This document shows positions 1 to 8,708 of a stretch of DNA of 64,000 nt, piece after piece (position 1 is the first letter of the stretch; the number at the start of each line of letters is the position of its first letter). Both the position numbers and the translations under genes were made by a program. This DNA is from Phenylobacterium sp. (GTDB lineage Bacteria > Pseudomonadota > Alphaproteobacteria > Caulobacterales > Caulobacteraceae): NCBI RefSeq assembly GCF_019636135.1, contig NZ_JAHBYD010000022.1, forward strand, positions 26,213 to 90,212. The letters run 5' to 3'. The notes under the pieces were generated by a model. The model saw only the letters and a program-made list of their open reading frames with translations. It was not told the DNA's origin and did no database searches.

Positions 1-188
1 AGCTCCTCGGTGATCTGGTGCAGCCACTCGTGCAGCAGCGAGGCCGGGCGCGCGTTCAGCGCCGGGAACGAGCCCACGATGCCGGCCTTGCACTGGGCGA
101 TCACCAGTTCCGGCACGGAGATGATGAAGAGGGGGCTGCCGATCACGGGCAGGCGCAGGCGGTCACGCAGGACGGGCGGCAGGGCCAT
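1..188 (-). CDS. Nitronate monooxygenase family protein (N-terminal part)
   Basis: The gene runs off the left edge, so only the first 62 residues are visible. They read MALPPVLRDRLRLPVIGSP and continue with FIISVPELVIAQCKAGIVGS. This is the usual start of the FMN-dependent nitronate monooxygenase / 2-nitropropane dioxygenase TIM-barrel family: the P-V-I-G-S-P-(M/L)-F flavin-site segment, then A-x-x-x-A-G-I-V-G. Family members oxidise alkyl nitronates such as propionate-3-nitronate to carbonyls and nitrite in the cytoplasm. The ATG start at 188 is the first in frame. The remaining ~270 residues lie outside the window, so intactness cannot be judged. Confidence 0.85.
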   Translation of the reverse strand, partial: MALPPVLRDRLRLPVIGSPLFIISVPELVIAQCKAGIVGSFPALNARPASLLHEWLHQITEE

Positions 189-304
189 GGGTCGATCCTC
201 GAAGGCTTCGTATTAATTTACAATGTATATCCCAGGGTAGCACGGGGCAAGCGGACTTGTCGCCGGTGACGTCGGGTGACGCCCGGAGAGCGTCGGAAAC
301 GCCC

Positions 305-1543
305 TCAGTTCGAGAAGATCGGGAAGCGGTTCATCGCCGGGACCACGTCGCACGCGAAGTCCTGCGCCCGCATCGAGGGAGGCGGATCGCCCACCACCAC
401 GTAGCCGCGCCGCGGGTCCGAATCGGCGACCGCGCCGTCGCGGATCACACGCGCGCCGCCGGGCAGGTTCATCCGCTCCAGAACGTGGTCGGGCACGCCG
501 TCGGCCACCACGATCTCGCTCGCGCCGCGTTGGGCGCACTCGACCAGCGCGGTCTCCACCGCGGCCAGCCGCGCGATGTCGTCGGGCGCGACGGCCATGT
601 CGAGCGGCACGTCGTAGGCGTGGAGGCGCCGCAGGATCTGATAGGCGTCCGACCAGTTGCGCGCGTGCGCCTGCAGCCGGGCCGCCACCACCATCCGCTC
701 GCAGACGAAGCCGGTGATCGCCGCGCCCATGGTGATCGCGTCCGGCAGGACGCCCGGATTGAACTGGCGCGCGCACGACGTCAGCCACTCCAGCCCGCCG
801 CGGTAGCTGTCCCACGCCTCCATCGCCTCGCTGTTGCCGACGTGGGCGTTGGCGCCCTTCGCGACGGCGGTCGCGGCGATGTGCGGCTCGGGGCTGAAGA
901 GGACGTCGCCCTGGTTCAGCGCGTTGGCGAGCATCACGAAGAAGCTGTAGGCGAACCGCGGCGTCGGGCCGGCGAGGCTGGGCAGCGCCGAGCGCCGCGC
1001 GATCCAGCATTCCGGGAAGGCGTGGGCCTCCAGCAGGAAGGCCAGGCAGCGCGCGTACTCGCCCGCGCCGAAACGCCGCTCGCCGTCGAAGTCGTAGAAC
1101 TTGCCGGTGATGGCGTCGCCCTGGGTCTCGTCGATCAGGTACCAGGGCGCCTGGACCATGCAGAGCGCCGGGTCGGCGGCCATGGCCTCGACGTAGGCCA
1201 GGAGCTGGTGCGGCACGGCCAGGTCGTCGTCGGCGATGCTGACCACGAACTCGCCCCGCGCCTCGCGCAGCGTGGTCAGGATGTTGGGATAGGCGCCCAG
1301 GTTGCGCGGCTGGCGCATCACCCGCATGCGCGGATGGCGCGCGGCCCAGTCGGCCAGGATCTTCGGCGTCCCGTCGGTCGAGCCGTTGTCGGAAACCACC
1401 AGCTCGTAGTCGATCCCCGCGGCCTCGAACGCCGTCAGGTGATGGGTGAGGTAGCGCTCCAGGTAGTGGGCGCGGTTGTAGGTCGCGAGGCACAGGCTGA
1501 GCAGCGGCCGCGCCTCTGAGCGGACGGCGGGAGAGGCAGGCAT
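305..1543 (-). CDS. Family 2 glycosyltransferase
   Basis: 412 residues. The N-terminal 110 residues form a GT-A fold. LLSLCLATYNRAHYLERYL is the nucleotide-binding first strand, ELVVSDNGSTDGT carries the family 2 aspartate, and VSIADDDLAV is the DxD-like metal site. Such enzymes transfer a sugar from a nucleotide-sugar to a polysaccharide, glycolipid or protein. The ~300-residue C-terminal part is less conserved and has no visible membrane segment, so the protein is probably cytoplasmic or peripheral. The ATG at 1543 lies a few residues before the first strand, as is usual for the family. It is divergent from mutA. The acceptor cannot be predicted; no polysaccharide cluster is nearby. Confidence 0.8.
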   Translation of the reverse strand: MPASPAVRSEARPLLSLCLATYNRAHYLERYLTHHLTAFEAAGIDYELVVSDNGSTDGTPKILADWAARHPRMRVMRQPRNLGAYPNILTTLREARGEFVVSIADDDLAVPHQLLAYVEAMAADPALCMVQAPWYLIDETQGDAITGKFYDFDGERRFGAGEYARCLAFLLEAHAFPECWIARRSALPSLAGPTPRFAYSFFVMLANALNQGDVLFSPEPHIAATAVAKGANAHVGNSEAMEAWDSYRGGLEWLTSCARQFNPGVLPDAITMGAAITGFVCERMVVAARLQAHARNWSDAYQILRRLHAYDVPLDMAVAPDDIARLAAVETALVECAQRGASEIVVADGVPDHVLERMNLPGGARVIRDGAVADSDPRRGYVVVGDPPPSMRAQDFACDVVPAMNRFPIFSN

Positions 1544-1687
1544 GCGGGCGGTCCCGAAACGCGGCGATGGAGGCCGACTACGGGCCGTTTCGGTTAAGGA
1601 GACGTCAGCGGAAACGGGACCGCCGCGCGCCCCGGTCGTGACCTTGCGTGAACTTGACGTTTGCGGGCGCCGGGGCGCAATTCGCCC

Positions 1688-3076
1688 ATGGCCGACGCAA
1701 GCGTACTCGATCCCGGATTCCCGCCCGCGGGCGAGGACGCCTGGCGTGCGCTGGTGGCCAAGACGCTCGGCGACAAGCCGTTCGAGAGCCTGAACAAGGC
1801 CACCGTCGAAGGCCTGCCGATCGCGCCCCTCTACGCCGCCAGCACGGCCGAAGCGTCCTTCCCCGCCCGGCCGTTCGACGCCGAGCGGCCGTGGGACCTG
1901 CGGGTGCTGTCGGCCCAGGCGGACCCGGCCAGGGCCAACGCCGAGTTGCTGGCCGATCTCGAAGGCGGCGCGGCCTCGGTGATCGTGGCCGGCCACGCGA
2001 CGGCCGAGGCGCTGAACGTGGCGCTGAGCAATATCATCGTCGAACTGGCGCCCGTCGGGCTCGACGCCGGCTTCGCGGGGCCGAAGGCGGCCGACGCGCT
2101 GCATGCGGTGGCGAAGTCGTCGCCCGGGGCGAGGCTCGACTTCAACCTCGACCCCCTGAGCGCCTTCGCCGAGGCGGGCGCCTCGCCGGGCCCGGTCGGG
2201 AGCCACATCGTCAGCGCCGCCACGGTCGCGGCGAGGCATGCCCAGACCTATCCCCACGCCCAGTTGTTCCTGGCCTCGGGCCGGGTCGCCCACGAGGCCG
2301 GCGGCGGCGAGGCGCTGGAGGTGGCCGTGGCCGCCGCCGCCGCGATCGCCTACGCCAAGGCGATGGTCCGCGCGGGCGTGGCGGCGGGCGAGGCGTTCGC
2401 GCGCATCACGCTCGGGCTGGCGGCCGACGCCGACTACTTCCTGACCATCGCCAAGCTGCGCGCGGCCCGCGCCGTCTTCGCCCGCATCGCCACCGCCTCG
2501 GGCGGCGCGGCGCAGGCGCGGATCGAGGCGCGGACGTCGCGGCGGATGCTGACGGCGCAGGACCCCTGGACCAACATGATCCGCCTGACCGCCGCCGGCT
2601 TCGGCGCCGCGGCCGGCGGGGCCGACGCGGTGGTGCTGGGCGCCTTCACCGACGCGCTGGGCCTGCCGACCGCGTTCGGCCGACGCCAGAGCCGCAACAC
2701 CCAACTGGTGCTGATGGAAGAGGCCGCCGTCGGCCGCGTCGCCGACCCGGCCGCGGGCTCGGGCTACCTCGACAGCCTGACCGACCATATCGCGCGGGCG
2801 GCCTGGGCCAGGCTGCAGGCCATCGAGGCCGCTGGCGGGATCGTCGCGGCGCTGGAGAGCGGCCTGGTCGCCCGCGAGGTCGCGGCCGCCGTCGCCGGGC
2901 GCGGCGACCCGAAGATCCTGGGCGTCACCGCCTTCCCGCCGACCGAGAAGACCGACGTGGACGTCGACGCCGGCGCCGTGGCCGTCGCGCCGGACGTCCG
3001 GCTTCCCGGCCCCGACAGCACGTGTCCGCCGCTCACTCCGGTGCGGCTGTCCGAGAAGCACGAGGTTCAGGCGTGA
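1688..3076 (+). CDS. mutA: Methylmalonyl-CoA mutase small subunit
   Basis: 462 residues of the methylmalonyl-CoA mutase TIM-barrel family. Visible family segments are [18 protein letters not shown] near the N-terminus, [47 protein letters not shown] and the C-terminal [11 protein letters not shown]. It ends soon after, without a cobalamin-binding DxHxxG domain, as expected for the non-catalytic subunit, which stabilises MutB. The ATG at 1688 was chosen because homology starts there; an ATG at 1661 would add nine unlikely residues. Its stop overlaps the GTG of mutB in GTGA, so the two are translationally coupled. The heterodimer isomerises (R)-methylmalonyl-CoA to succinyl-CoA. Confidence 0.9.
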   Translation: MADASVLDPGFPPAGEDAWRALVAKTLGDKPFESLNKATVEGLPIAPLYAASTAEASFPARPFDAERPWDLRVLSAQADPARANAELLADLEGGAASVIVAGHATAEALNVALSNIIVELAPVGLDAGFAGPKAADALHAVAKSSPGARLDFNLDPLSAFAEAGASPGPVGSHIVSAATVAARHAQTYPHAQLFLASGRVAHEAGGGEALEVAVAAAAAIAYAKAMVRAGVAAGEAFARITLGLAADADYFLTIAKLRAARAVFARIATASGGAAQARIEARTSRRMLTAQDPWTNMIRLTAAGFGAAAGGADAVVLGAFTDALGLPTAFGRRQSRNTQLVLMEEAAVGRVADPAAGSGYLDSLTDHIARAAWARLQAIEAAGGIVAALESGLVAREVAAAVAGRGDPKILGVTAFPPTEKTDVDVDAGAVAVAPDVRLPGPDSTCPPLTPVRLSEKHEVQA

Positions 3077-5232
3077 CCGGCTTTCCCGACTTCGCCACCC
3101 TGCCCTACGATGGCGCCGCGCCCGCTTTCCCGCCCGCCAGCGGCGCAGCCTGGGACACCCCGGAAGGCATCGCCGTCCGGCCGGCCTATGCCGCCGAGGA
3201 CGCGTCGGACCTCACCGCGCTGGCCGGTTTCCCGGGCCTGGCGCCGTTCGTCCGCGGCCCCTATCCGACCATGTACGCCACCAACCCGTGGACGGTGCGC
3301 CAGTACGCGGGCTTCTCGACGGCGGAGGATTCCAACGCCTTCTATCGCCGCAACCTGGCGGCCGGTCAGATGGGCCTCTCCATCGCCTTCGACCTGGCCA
3401 CCCACCGCGGCTATGACTCGGACCACCCGCGGGTGACGGGCGACGTCGGCATGGCCGGCGTGGCGATCGACTCGATCCTCGACATGCGCACGCTGTTCGA
3501 CGGCATCCCGCTCGACAAGATGAGCGTGTCGATGACGATGAACGGGGCGGTGCTGCCGATCCTGGCGCTCTACATCGTCGCCGCCGAGGAACAGGGCGTG
3601 CCGCACGAGAAGCTCTCGGGCACGATCCAGAACGACATCCTGAAGGAGTTCCTGACCCGGAACACCTACATCTACCCGCCCGGCCCCTCGATGCGGATCA
3701 TCGCGGACATCTTCGCCTATACCTCGAAGGAGATGCCGCGGTTCAACTCGATCTCGATCAGCGGCTACCACATGCAGGAAGCCGGGGCGACGCTGGACCT
3801 GGAGCTGGCCTACACGCTCGCCGACGGCATCGAATATGTCCGCGCGGGCGTCGCGGCGGGCATGACGGTGGACCAGTTCGCGCCGCGCCTGTCGTTCTTC
3901 TGGTGCGCCGGGATGAACATGTTCATGGAGGTGGCCAAGCAGCGCGCCAGCCGCCTCCTCTGGGCGAAGCTGATGAAGCAGCACTTCGACCCGAAGGACA
4001 GCCGCTCGCTCAGCCTGCGCGCCCACACCCAGACCTCGGGCTGGTCGCTGGCGGCGCAGGACGTGTTCAACAACGTGCCGCGCACGGCCATCGAGGCGAT
4101 GGGCGCCACCGGCGGCCAGACGCAGAGCCTGCACACCAACTCGCTGGACGAGGCGCTGGCGCTCCCCACCGACTTCTCGGCCCGCATCGCGCGCAACACC
4201 CAGCTCTTCCTGCAGATGGAGAGCGGCCAGAACCGGGTGATCGACCCCTGGGGCGGCAGCTTCTACGTCGAGCGCCTGACCGCCGACCTCGCGGCCCGCG
4301 CCCTCACGCATATCGCCGAGGTGGAAGCGCTGGGCGGCATGGCCGCGGCGATCGAGGAAGGCCTGCCGAAGCGCCGGATCGAGGAAGCCTCGGCCCGCAT
4401 CCAGGCCCGGATCGATTCCGGCAAGCAGAGCGTGGTCGGCGTGAACCGCTACAGGCCCGAGACGCCGGACGACATCCCGGTGCTGAAGGTCGACAACACC
4501 GCCGTGCGCAACGCCCAGTTGGAGAAGCTGCGCCGCCTGAAGGCCGAGCGCGATCCGGAAGCCGTGGCCGCCGCCCTCGACGCCCTGACCGCCGGCGCCT
4601 CGGGCAAGGGCAACCTGCTGGAACTGGCCGTCGACGCCGCGCGCGCCAAGGCCACCGTCGGCGAGATCAGCTACGCGCTGGAGAAGGTGTTCGGCCGCCA
4701 CAAGGCGCACGCCGACGCGGTGAAGGGCGTCTACCTGCGCGAGGCGGGCGCGACCGCCGCCTCCGAACGCGCCAAGGCGATGACCGAGGCCTTCCGCCAG
4801 GCCGACGGCAAGAAGCCGCGCATCATGGTCGCCAAGATGGGCCAGGACGGCCACGACCGCGGCCAGAAGGTGATCGCCTCGGGCTTCGCCGACCTCGGCT
4901 TCGACGTGGAGATCGGCGACCTCTTCCAGACGCCGGCCGAGGCGGCCGCGGAAGCCGTCGAGACCGGCGTGCATGCGGTGGGCGCGAGTTCGCTCGCCGC
5001 CGGCCACCTGACCCTGGTGCCGGAACTGAAGGCGGAGCTGGCCAGGCTGGGCCGGCCCGACATCCTGGTCTTCGTCGGCGGCGTCATTCCGCCCGAAGAC
5101 TTCAAGGCGCTGGAGACCATGGGCGTCGCCGCGGTCTTCCCGCCCGGCACGGTCATCCCCGAGGCCGCCATCGAGGTGCTCGAACGCCTCAACGAGCAGC
5201 TCGGCTACGCCCAGGAGCAGGCCGCGCAGTAG
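3073..5232 (+). CDS. mutB: Methylmalonyl-CoA mutase large (catalytic) subunit
   Basis: 719 residues starting with GTG that overlaps the mutA stop by four bases. The N-terminal TIM barrel has [20 protein letters not shown] (substrate-CoA channel) and [13 protein letters not shown]. The C-terminal ~130 residues are the B12-binding Rossmann domain: [20 protein letters not shown] carries the DxHxxG motif whose histidine (about residue 595) ligates cobalt, followed by GASSLAAGH and VGGVIP. It catalyses the adenosylcobalamin-dependent rearrangement of methylmalonyl-CoA to succinyl-CoA, the last step of propionyl-CoA catabolism. Length and all motifs fit an active enzyme. The chaperone MeaB and the epimerase are not in this window. 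Confidence 0.96.
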   Translation: MTGFPDFATLPYDGAAPAFPPASGAAWDTPEGIAVRPAYAAEDASDLTALAGFPGLAPFVRGPYPTMYATNPWTVRQYAGFSTAEDSNAFYRRNLAAGQMGLSIAFDLATHRGYDSDHPRVTGDVGMAGVAIDSILDMRTLFDGIPLDKMSVSMTMNGAVLPILALYIVAAEEQGVPHEKLSGTIQNDILKEFLTRNTYIYPPGPSMRIIADIFAYTSKEMPRFNSISISGYHMQEAGATLDLELAYTLADGIEYVRAGVAAGMTVDQFAPRLSFFWCAGMNMFMEVAKQRASRLLWAKLMKQHFDPKDSRSLSLRAHTQTSGWSLAAQDVFNNVPRTAIEAMGATGGQTQSLHTNSLDEALALPTDFSARIARNTQLFLQMESGQNRVIDPWGGSFYVERLTADLAARALTHIAEVEALGGMAAAIEEGLPKRRIEEASARIQARIDSGKQSVVGVNRYRPETPDDIPVLKVDNTAVRNAQLEKLRRLKAERDPEAVAAALDALTAGASGKGNLLELAVDAARAKATVGEISYALEKVFGRHKAHADAVKGVYLREAGATAASERAKAMTEAFRQADGKKPRIMVAKMGQDGHDRGQKVIASGFADLGFDVEIGDLFQTPAEAAAEAVETGVHAVGASSLAAGHLTLVPELKAELARLGRPDILVFVGGVIPPEDFKALETMGVAAVFPPGTVIPEAAIEVLERLNEQLGYAQEQAAQ

Positions 5233-5240
5233 GGCTGCCC

Positions 5241-5259
5241 GTCATGCAGAATGCATGAC
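5241..5259. promoter_or_regulatory. Palindromic putative operator of the toxin-antitoxin pair
   Basis: GTCATGC-AGAAT-GCATGAC is a perfect 7-5-7 inverted repeat 47 bp before the antitoxin start. It overlaps the -35 box proposed next to it. No T-run follows, so a terminator for mutB is less likely. Ribbon-helix-helix antitoxins commonly repress their own promoter through such palindromes; the assignment here is inference. Confidence 0.45.
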
Positions 5260-5283
5260 AGGTCGGCCGTTCCGCCCTATGCT
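5255..5283 (+). promoter_or_regulatory. Putative sigma70-type promoter of the TA operon
   Basis: ATGACA (5255-5260), a 17-bp spacer and TATGCT (5278-5283) resemble -35 and -10 boxes, 23 bp upstream of the antitoxin ATG. The right half of the palindrome at 5241-5259 covers the -35 box. Confidence 0.4.
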
Positions 5284-5306
5284 CGGACGGCATCGGAGCC
5301 TGAACC

Positions 5307-5573
5307 ATGCCCTCCCCCGTATCCCTGCGTCTCCCGGACGACGACCTCGCCATCATAGACAGCGCGGCGCGGCGCCAGGGGCGATCGCGCACCGACTTCA
5401 TGCGCGCCGCGGCGGTCCAGGCGGCGGAAGCGGTTCTGCTCGAGAGCACCATCATCCGTATGTCTGCGGGCGGCTTCGCGGCCTTCATGGCCGAGATCGA
5501 CAAACCCGGGGAGCCCATCCCGGAGATGGTGGAGAAGCTGCGGCGCGCACAGCGACGCGCGGCGGAAGGCTGA
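5307..5573 (+). CDS. DUF1778 (TacA-like) antitoxin
   Basis: 88 residues. The N-terminal 45 residues (SLRLPDDDLAIIDSAARRQGRSRTDFM) form the ribbon-helix-helix DNA-binding fold typical of DUF1778/TacA antitoxins. The C-terminal tail (FAAFMAEIDKPGEPIPEMVEKLRRA) is the part expected to wrap the partner toxin. The pair should bind its own promoter, and a palindrome over the likely -35 box lies just upstream. The toxin gene begins four bases after the stop, so the two are one operon. Confidence 0.88.
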   Translation: MPSPVSLRLPDDDLAIIDSAARRQGRSRTDFMRAAAVQAAEAVLLESTIIRMSAGGFAAFMAEIDKPGEPIPEMVEKLRRAQRRAAEG

Positions 5574-5577
5574 CGGC

Positions 5578-6084
5578 TTGGCCCTCTCGCGGCCGACGTC
5601 CATCACCGCCGAGCATGTCGTGGCCGGCTTCGACTGCGGAAAGCCCGCCCTCAACGCCTGGCTCTCGGACCGCGCACACCGCAACCAGGATCTCGCCTTC
5701 ACGTCCGTCGTCGTGATACACGACGACAATAAGGTCGTCGGGTTCTACGGGCTGTCGCCGACCGCCGTGCAGGCCGCGGCGCTTCCCAGGTCGGTCAGGA
5801 CGGGCCAACCGCCTGCGCTGGTCCCCTGCGTCCTGTTGGGACAGCTCGCCGTCGATCGCCGATGGCAAGGCCGGGGCCTGGCGTCACGCCTCGTTCTCGA
5901 CGCCTTCAGGCGCGCCTCGGCCGCCGCGGACCTGATCGGCGGCCGCGCGCTCCTACTGCACGCGATCGACCTCGAAGCGGCGGCCTTCTGGCGGGCCTGG
6001 GGCTTCATCCCCAGCGCCGACGATCCCCTCCTGCTGCTCAGAGGCCTTGCCAGCATCCGCGCCTCGCTCGACAGCGCCGTTTGA
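5578..6084 (+). CDS. GNAT acetyltransferase toxin (TacT-like)
   Basis: 168 residues from a TTG start four bases after the antitoxin stop. Homology to TacT-type toxins begins at once (SITAEHVVAGFDCGKPALNAWL), which supports this start. LGQLAVDRRWQGRGLASRLVLDA carries the acetyl-CoA-binding Q/R-x-x-G-x-G/A motif, and FWRAWGF lies near the C-terminus. Known relatives acetylate aminoacyl-tRNA and block translation; the target here is inferred from the family. The last codons and stop (GCC GTT TGA) fall inside a sequence shared with the dispersed repeat copy at 16.14 kb, so the native C-terminus may have been altered by the repeat. Confidence 0.87.
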   Translation: MALSRPTSITAEHVVAGFDCGKPALNAWLSDRAHRNQDLAFTSVVVIHDDNKVVGFYGLSPTAVQAAALPRSVRTGQPPALVPCVLLGQLAVDRRWQGRGLASRLVLDAFRRASAAADLIGGRALLLHAIDLEAAAFWRAWGFIPSADDPLLLLRGLASIRASLDSAV

Positions 6085-6188
6085 TTCAACCACCAAGATC
6101 ACGAAGGGCACGAAGGCGCCGCGGGTGAGCTGAGCGCAGCGCGCTTCCCGGACCCTTGGTGATCTTGGTGATCTTGGTGGTGGGAATC
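6083..6188. repeat. Palindromic repeat, GATTCAACCA family, copy 1
   Basis: The left arm starts GATTCAACCA and continues with ACGAAG-type 9-nt units. The right arm ends in repeated CTTGGTGAT units and GTGGTGGGAATC. The loop GCGCAGCGCGCTT is shared with the copies at 16144 and 22633. It is followed by a GGCGCCTGCGGCGC tail also seen at the third copy. It starts within the stop codon of the GNAT toxin and sits between two convergent genes, so it could act as a bidirectional terminator. Confidence 0.8.
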
Positions 6189-6249
6189 AGGGCGCCTGCG
6201 GCGCGTGCTGCGCCGACAGGTTCGCCCCTCATCCGTCAGCCTGCGGCCG

Positions 6250-8250
6250 TCACCCCAGCGGCGTGTTCTCGTTCGGGCCGTCGGAGGCGTTGCGGCGGCG
6301 CTGGGGCAGCAACGCCTGGGCGGCCGCCAGCTCGGCCTTGTCGAGCGCGCCGTCCTTGTTCTTGTCGACCATCGCGAAGTAGCGGCCCAGCATCTGGCCC
6401 ATCTGGCCCTTCAGCTCGGCCTTCTGAAGCTTGCCGTCGAGGTTGTCGTCCATCATCCCCAGCATGCGCGTCGGGGCGAAGCGGGCGTCGGAGTCGACTT
6501 GCTTGGCCGCCGTCTCGTCCAGCCAGCGGAACGCCACCGAGGTGAACAGCATCTCCTCGTGGCTCTGCTCGCCCCAGGTGACCTTGATGGACGGGTCGGG
6601 GTTGGCGGGGTTCCGCTTGGAATTGTCGTAGACGTAGTTGGCGATCAGCTTCGAGCCGGCCGGGACCTTGATCGGCTCGGCGAAGGTGTAGCTGCGCTGC
6701 CAGTTGAAGTCGTAGCGCGGCAGGCTGAGCAGCAGGGTCTTCTTGCCGTCCGGCGTCTGCAGCCAGAGGTCGGACGAATAGGCGCGGTAGTGCGCGTGCG
6801 GGAAGGCCGAATAGAGCAGCGCGTCGTTCGGGAACTCGACGTAGGCCACTTCCTTGTGGCGCGGCGCGTTCGGCGCGATCTCGATGGTGGGGTCGATCAC
6901 CACCACGTTGCGCATGATGTACTTCGGCATGTCGTCGCGGAAGTAGACGCCGATCTGGGTCTTATCGACCGTCTCCTTGCCGTACGGCGTGTAGTGCATC
7001 TGGAAGCCGACCGCCCCGCCCGCGGGCAGGAAGGTGCCGACGTCGCCGCCGAACACGTTGGACTCGGCGCCCACCGCATAGCCGCCGACCGACCCGCGCC
7101 AGCGGGTCTCGGAGGCCACGCCGTTGGCCGGCGCCTCCTTCATCCAGCCGGTCAGCACGTGGTGTACGGCCTGGCGATCGCCCGGCTTCACCGTCGTGGC
7201 GCGGATCCAGCGCCCCTCGGTCTGCGGGTTCAGCGTGAACGGGCGCTGGTAGTCGACGACGCCCGAGGCCGGCACCTTGTAGGCCGGCACGTCGAGGATC
7301 AGGTCGGGCTTGCCCAGCGGCCACTCGGCGGCGACGCGCTTCTTGGCGGCCAGCGGGTCGGCGCCCTCGCCGCGCGCGCCGCCGGCTTCCACCCAGTGGA
7401 CCAGCGTCTTGATCTCGGCGGGGGTCAGGTTCTTCGTGTCGGAGAACTTCCCGACATGCGGATCGGCGTTGTAGGGCGGCATCCGGTCGGTGCGGATCAC
7501 CTCGCGGATCATCGGCGAGAAGCCCTTCACCATCTCGTAGCTGGTGAGCTGCATGGGGCCGATGCCGCCTTCCTGGTGGCAGGCGACGCAGTTCTTCTCG
7601 AGGATCGGGGCGACGTCCTTCACGTAGGTGAGCTTGGCGTTGGCCGCCGCGCCGCGTTCCGGGAAGGCGATCATGGCGCCCGTCGAGGCCGCGCCGGCCG
7701 GGACCGGCCTGCCGGCCAGGAACGCGTCCAGCGCCGCGCCCGCGCCGGCGATGCCGCCGCGGTACGCCACCGTCCAGGTCTTCGGGTCGACGACGTAGAC
7801 CTCGGCCGAGCGGGTGACGCCCAGGCCCTCGCCGATGAGCTGGTTGTTGTCGAGCAGGATCGGGACCGCGTAGCCGGCCTTGTCGGCCTCGGCGAGGATC
7901 GCCTCGCGGGTGTCCTTCTGGGTGGAGTTCAGCATGCGGAACTCGACGCCCTTGGCGCCATAGGTCCTGGCGAGGTCGTTCAGCGCCTTGGCTTCGGCGC
8001 GGAGCGTCTCGTCGCCGTTGGCTTGGGTGACGATCACGAAGGCCGGGGCGTCGGCGAACCGGTAGAGCTCGGTGGCCTCCAGGTTGGCGTCGGCCAGCAT
8101 GAAGTTGTCGACCGTGGCCGGCGTCGTCGCCGCCGCGTTCACGGCCGAGCCGGCGGCCTGAGCGCTGGTCGCGGAATTGTCCGTCGCGCAACCCGCGATC
8201 ACGGCGGTGGAGGCCAGCAGAAGGGCGGCAAGGCCGAGGCGGTTGGTCAT
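6250..8250 (-). CDS. Exported redoxin - cytochrome c - copper monooxygenase - EF-hand fusion
   Basis: 666 residues with four parts. Residues 1-21 are a lipoprotein signal with lipobox VIAGC (Cys21). Residues ~50-200 form a thioredoxin-like redoxin domain that lacks the usual catalytic cysteines. A haem site CVACH (221-225) lies in a class I cytochrome c segment. Residues ~330-590 resemble copper type II ascorbate-dependent monooxygenases, with His363-His364, a later M-H (FQMHYTPYG), the H-x-H pair His485/His487 and a distal methionine in HEEMLF, together matching the two copper sites of the PHM fold. Two EF-hand loops (DDNLDGKLQKAEL, DKNKDGALDKAEL) close the protein. It should act in the periplasm as a copper oxidoreductase fed by its own haem; the substrate is unknown. 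It stands alone on its strand. Confidence 0.85.
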   Translation of the reverse strand: MTNRLGLAALLLASTAVIAGCATDNSATSAQAAGSAVNAAATTPATVDNFMLADANLEATELYRFADAPAFVIVTQANGDETLRAEAKALNDLARTYGAKGVEFRMLNSTQKDTREAILAEADKAGYAVPILLDNNQLIGEGLGVTRSAEVYVVDPKTWTVAYRGGIAGAGAALDAFLAGRPVPAGAASTGAMIAFPERGAAANAKLTYVKDVAPILEKNCVACHQEGGIGPMQLTSYEMVKGFSPMIREVIRTDRMPPYNADPHVGKFSDTKNLTPAEIKTLVHWVEAGGARGEGADPLAAKKRVAAEWPLGKPDLILDVPAYKVPASGVVDYQRPFTLNPQTEGRWIRATTVKPGDRQAVHHVLTGWMKEAPANGVASETRWRGSVGGYAVGAESNVFGGDVGTFLPAGGAVGFQMHYTPYGKETVDKTQIGVYFRDDMPKYIMRNVVVIDPTIEIAPNAPRHKEVAYVEFPNDALLYSAFPHAHYRAYSSDLWLQTPDGKKTLLLSLPRYDFNWQRSYTFAEPIKVPAGSKLIANYVYDNSKRNPANPDPSIKVTWGEQSHEEMLFTSVAFRWLDETAAKQVDSDARFAPTRMLGMMDDNLDGKLQKAELKGQMGQMLGRYFAMVDKNKDGALDKAELAAAQALLPQRRRNASDGPNENTPLG

Positions 8251-8708
8251 CGTGGCGTCCCCAATTCTCGAATCGCTGCGTCTGATGCGCATACGGAACG
8301 CCCGCGGGAAGAATGCGAGGGCGCGTCCGCAATCTGCGTTATCTTCATTACACGAATATTTCCCGGCGCGCGGCGATGTTGTCCGGCCTCCGCCGGCAGC
8401 CAGGGCAATCGCATATGGCTTGTGGGCGGCTCGTCCGCCCGATTCATGAACCGCAGAGATCGCAGAGATGCGCAGAGAAGCTCGCGGATCCACCGGAATC
8501 CTCCGCGTATCTCCGCGATCTCTGCGGTTTGACTGACGGCCTTTCGGCCGCCCGCATCCATATGCGATTGCCCTGCGCCGGCAGCGGGCCGCGGGCGAAG
8601 CCCGACACGCGTCCCCGCGGCCGGCGATCCGGGGACGGGACAAGCCCGGTCACGACGTCTGGAAATCAAGACGGACGTCCGCAAACCTTGCGGAATGCGG
8701 CTTCGTCC
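8251..8708. other. 458-bp intergenic region with a mobile-type palindromic element
   Basis: It lies between the copper enzyme and the Crp/Fnr gene, both on the minus strand. The side nearest 8250 must hold the promoter of the copper enzyme, but no box was convincing. Positions 8391-8585 are occupied by the element described separately. The rest (8586-8708) is GC-rich with no gene seen. Confidence 0.6.
8401..8575. mobile_element. MITE-like palindromic element, copy 1
   Basis: 175 bp. It opens with CAGGGCAATCGCATATGG (8401-8418) and closes with the exact reverse complement (8558-8575), an 18-bp perfect terminal inverted repeat. The interior is a long imperfect palindrome with arms of CGCAGAGAT-type 9-nt units. 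The 10-bp sequence CGCCGGCAGC occurs directly on both sides (8391-8400 and 8576-8585), as expected of a target-site duplication. No coding capacity is seen. A copy ~85% or more alike by eye lies at 62966-63139. Confidence 0.8.

Noticed and set aside
305..3061. A 918-residue open frame on the minus strand running through mutA into the glycosyltransferase
   Set aside because: Only the last 412 residues resemble a protein family. The upstream part is the antisense of mutA, with low-complexity Arg/Gly composition.
3067..5007. Long minus-strand frame opposite mutB
   Set aside because: Mirror of a conserved gene in a high-GC genome. Composition is His/Arg/Gly/Val-rich with no motif.
8408..8575. 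Possible CRISPR-like repeats in 9-nt unit arrays
   Set aside because: Units are only 9 nt without spacers and are arranged as inverted arms, so they are not a CRISPR array.
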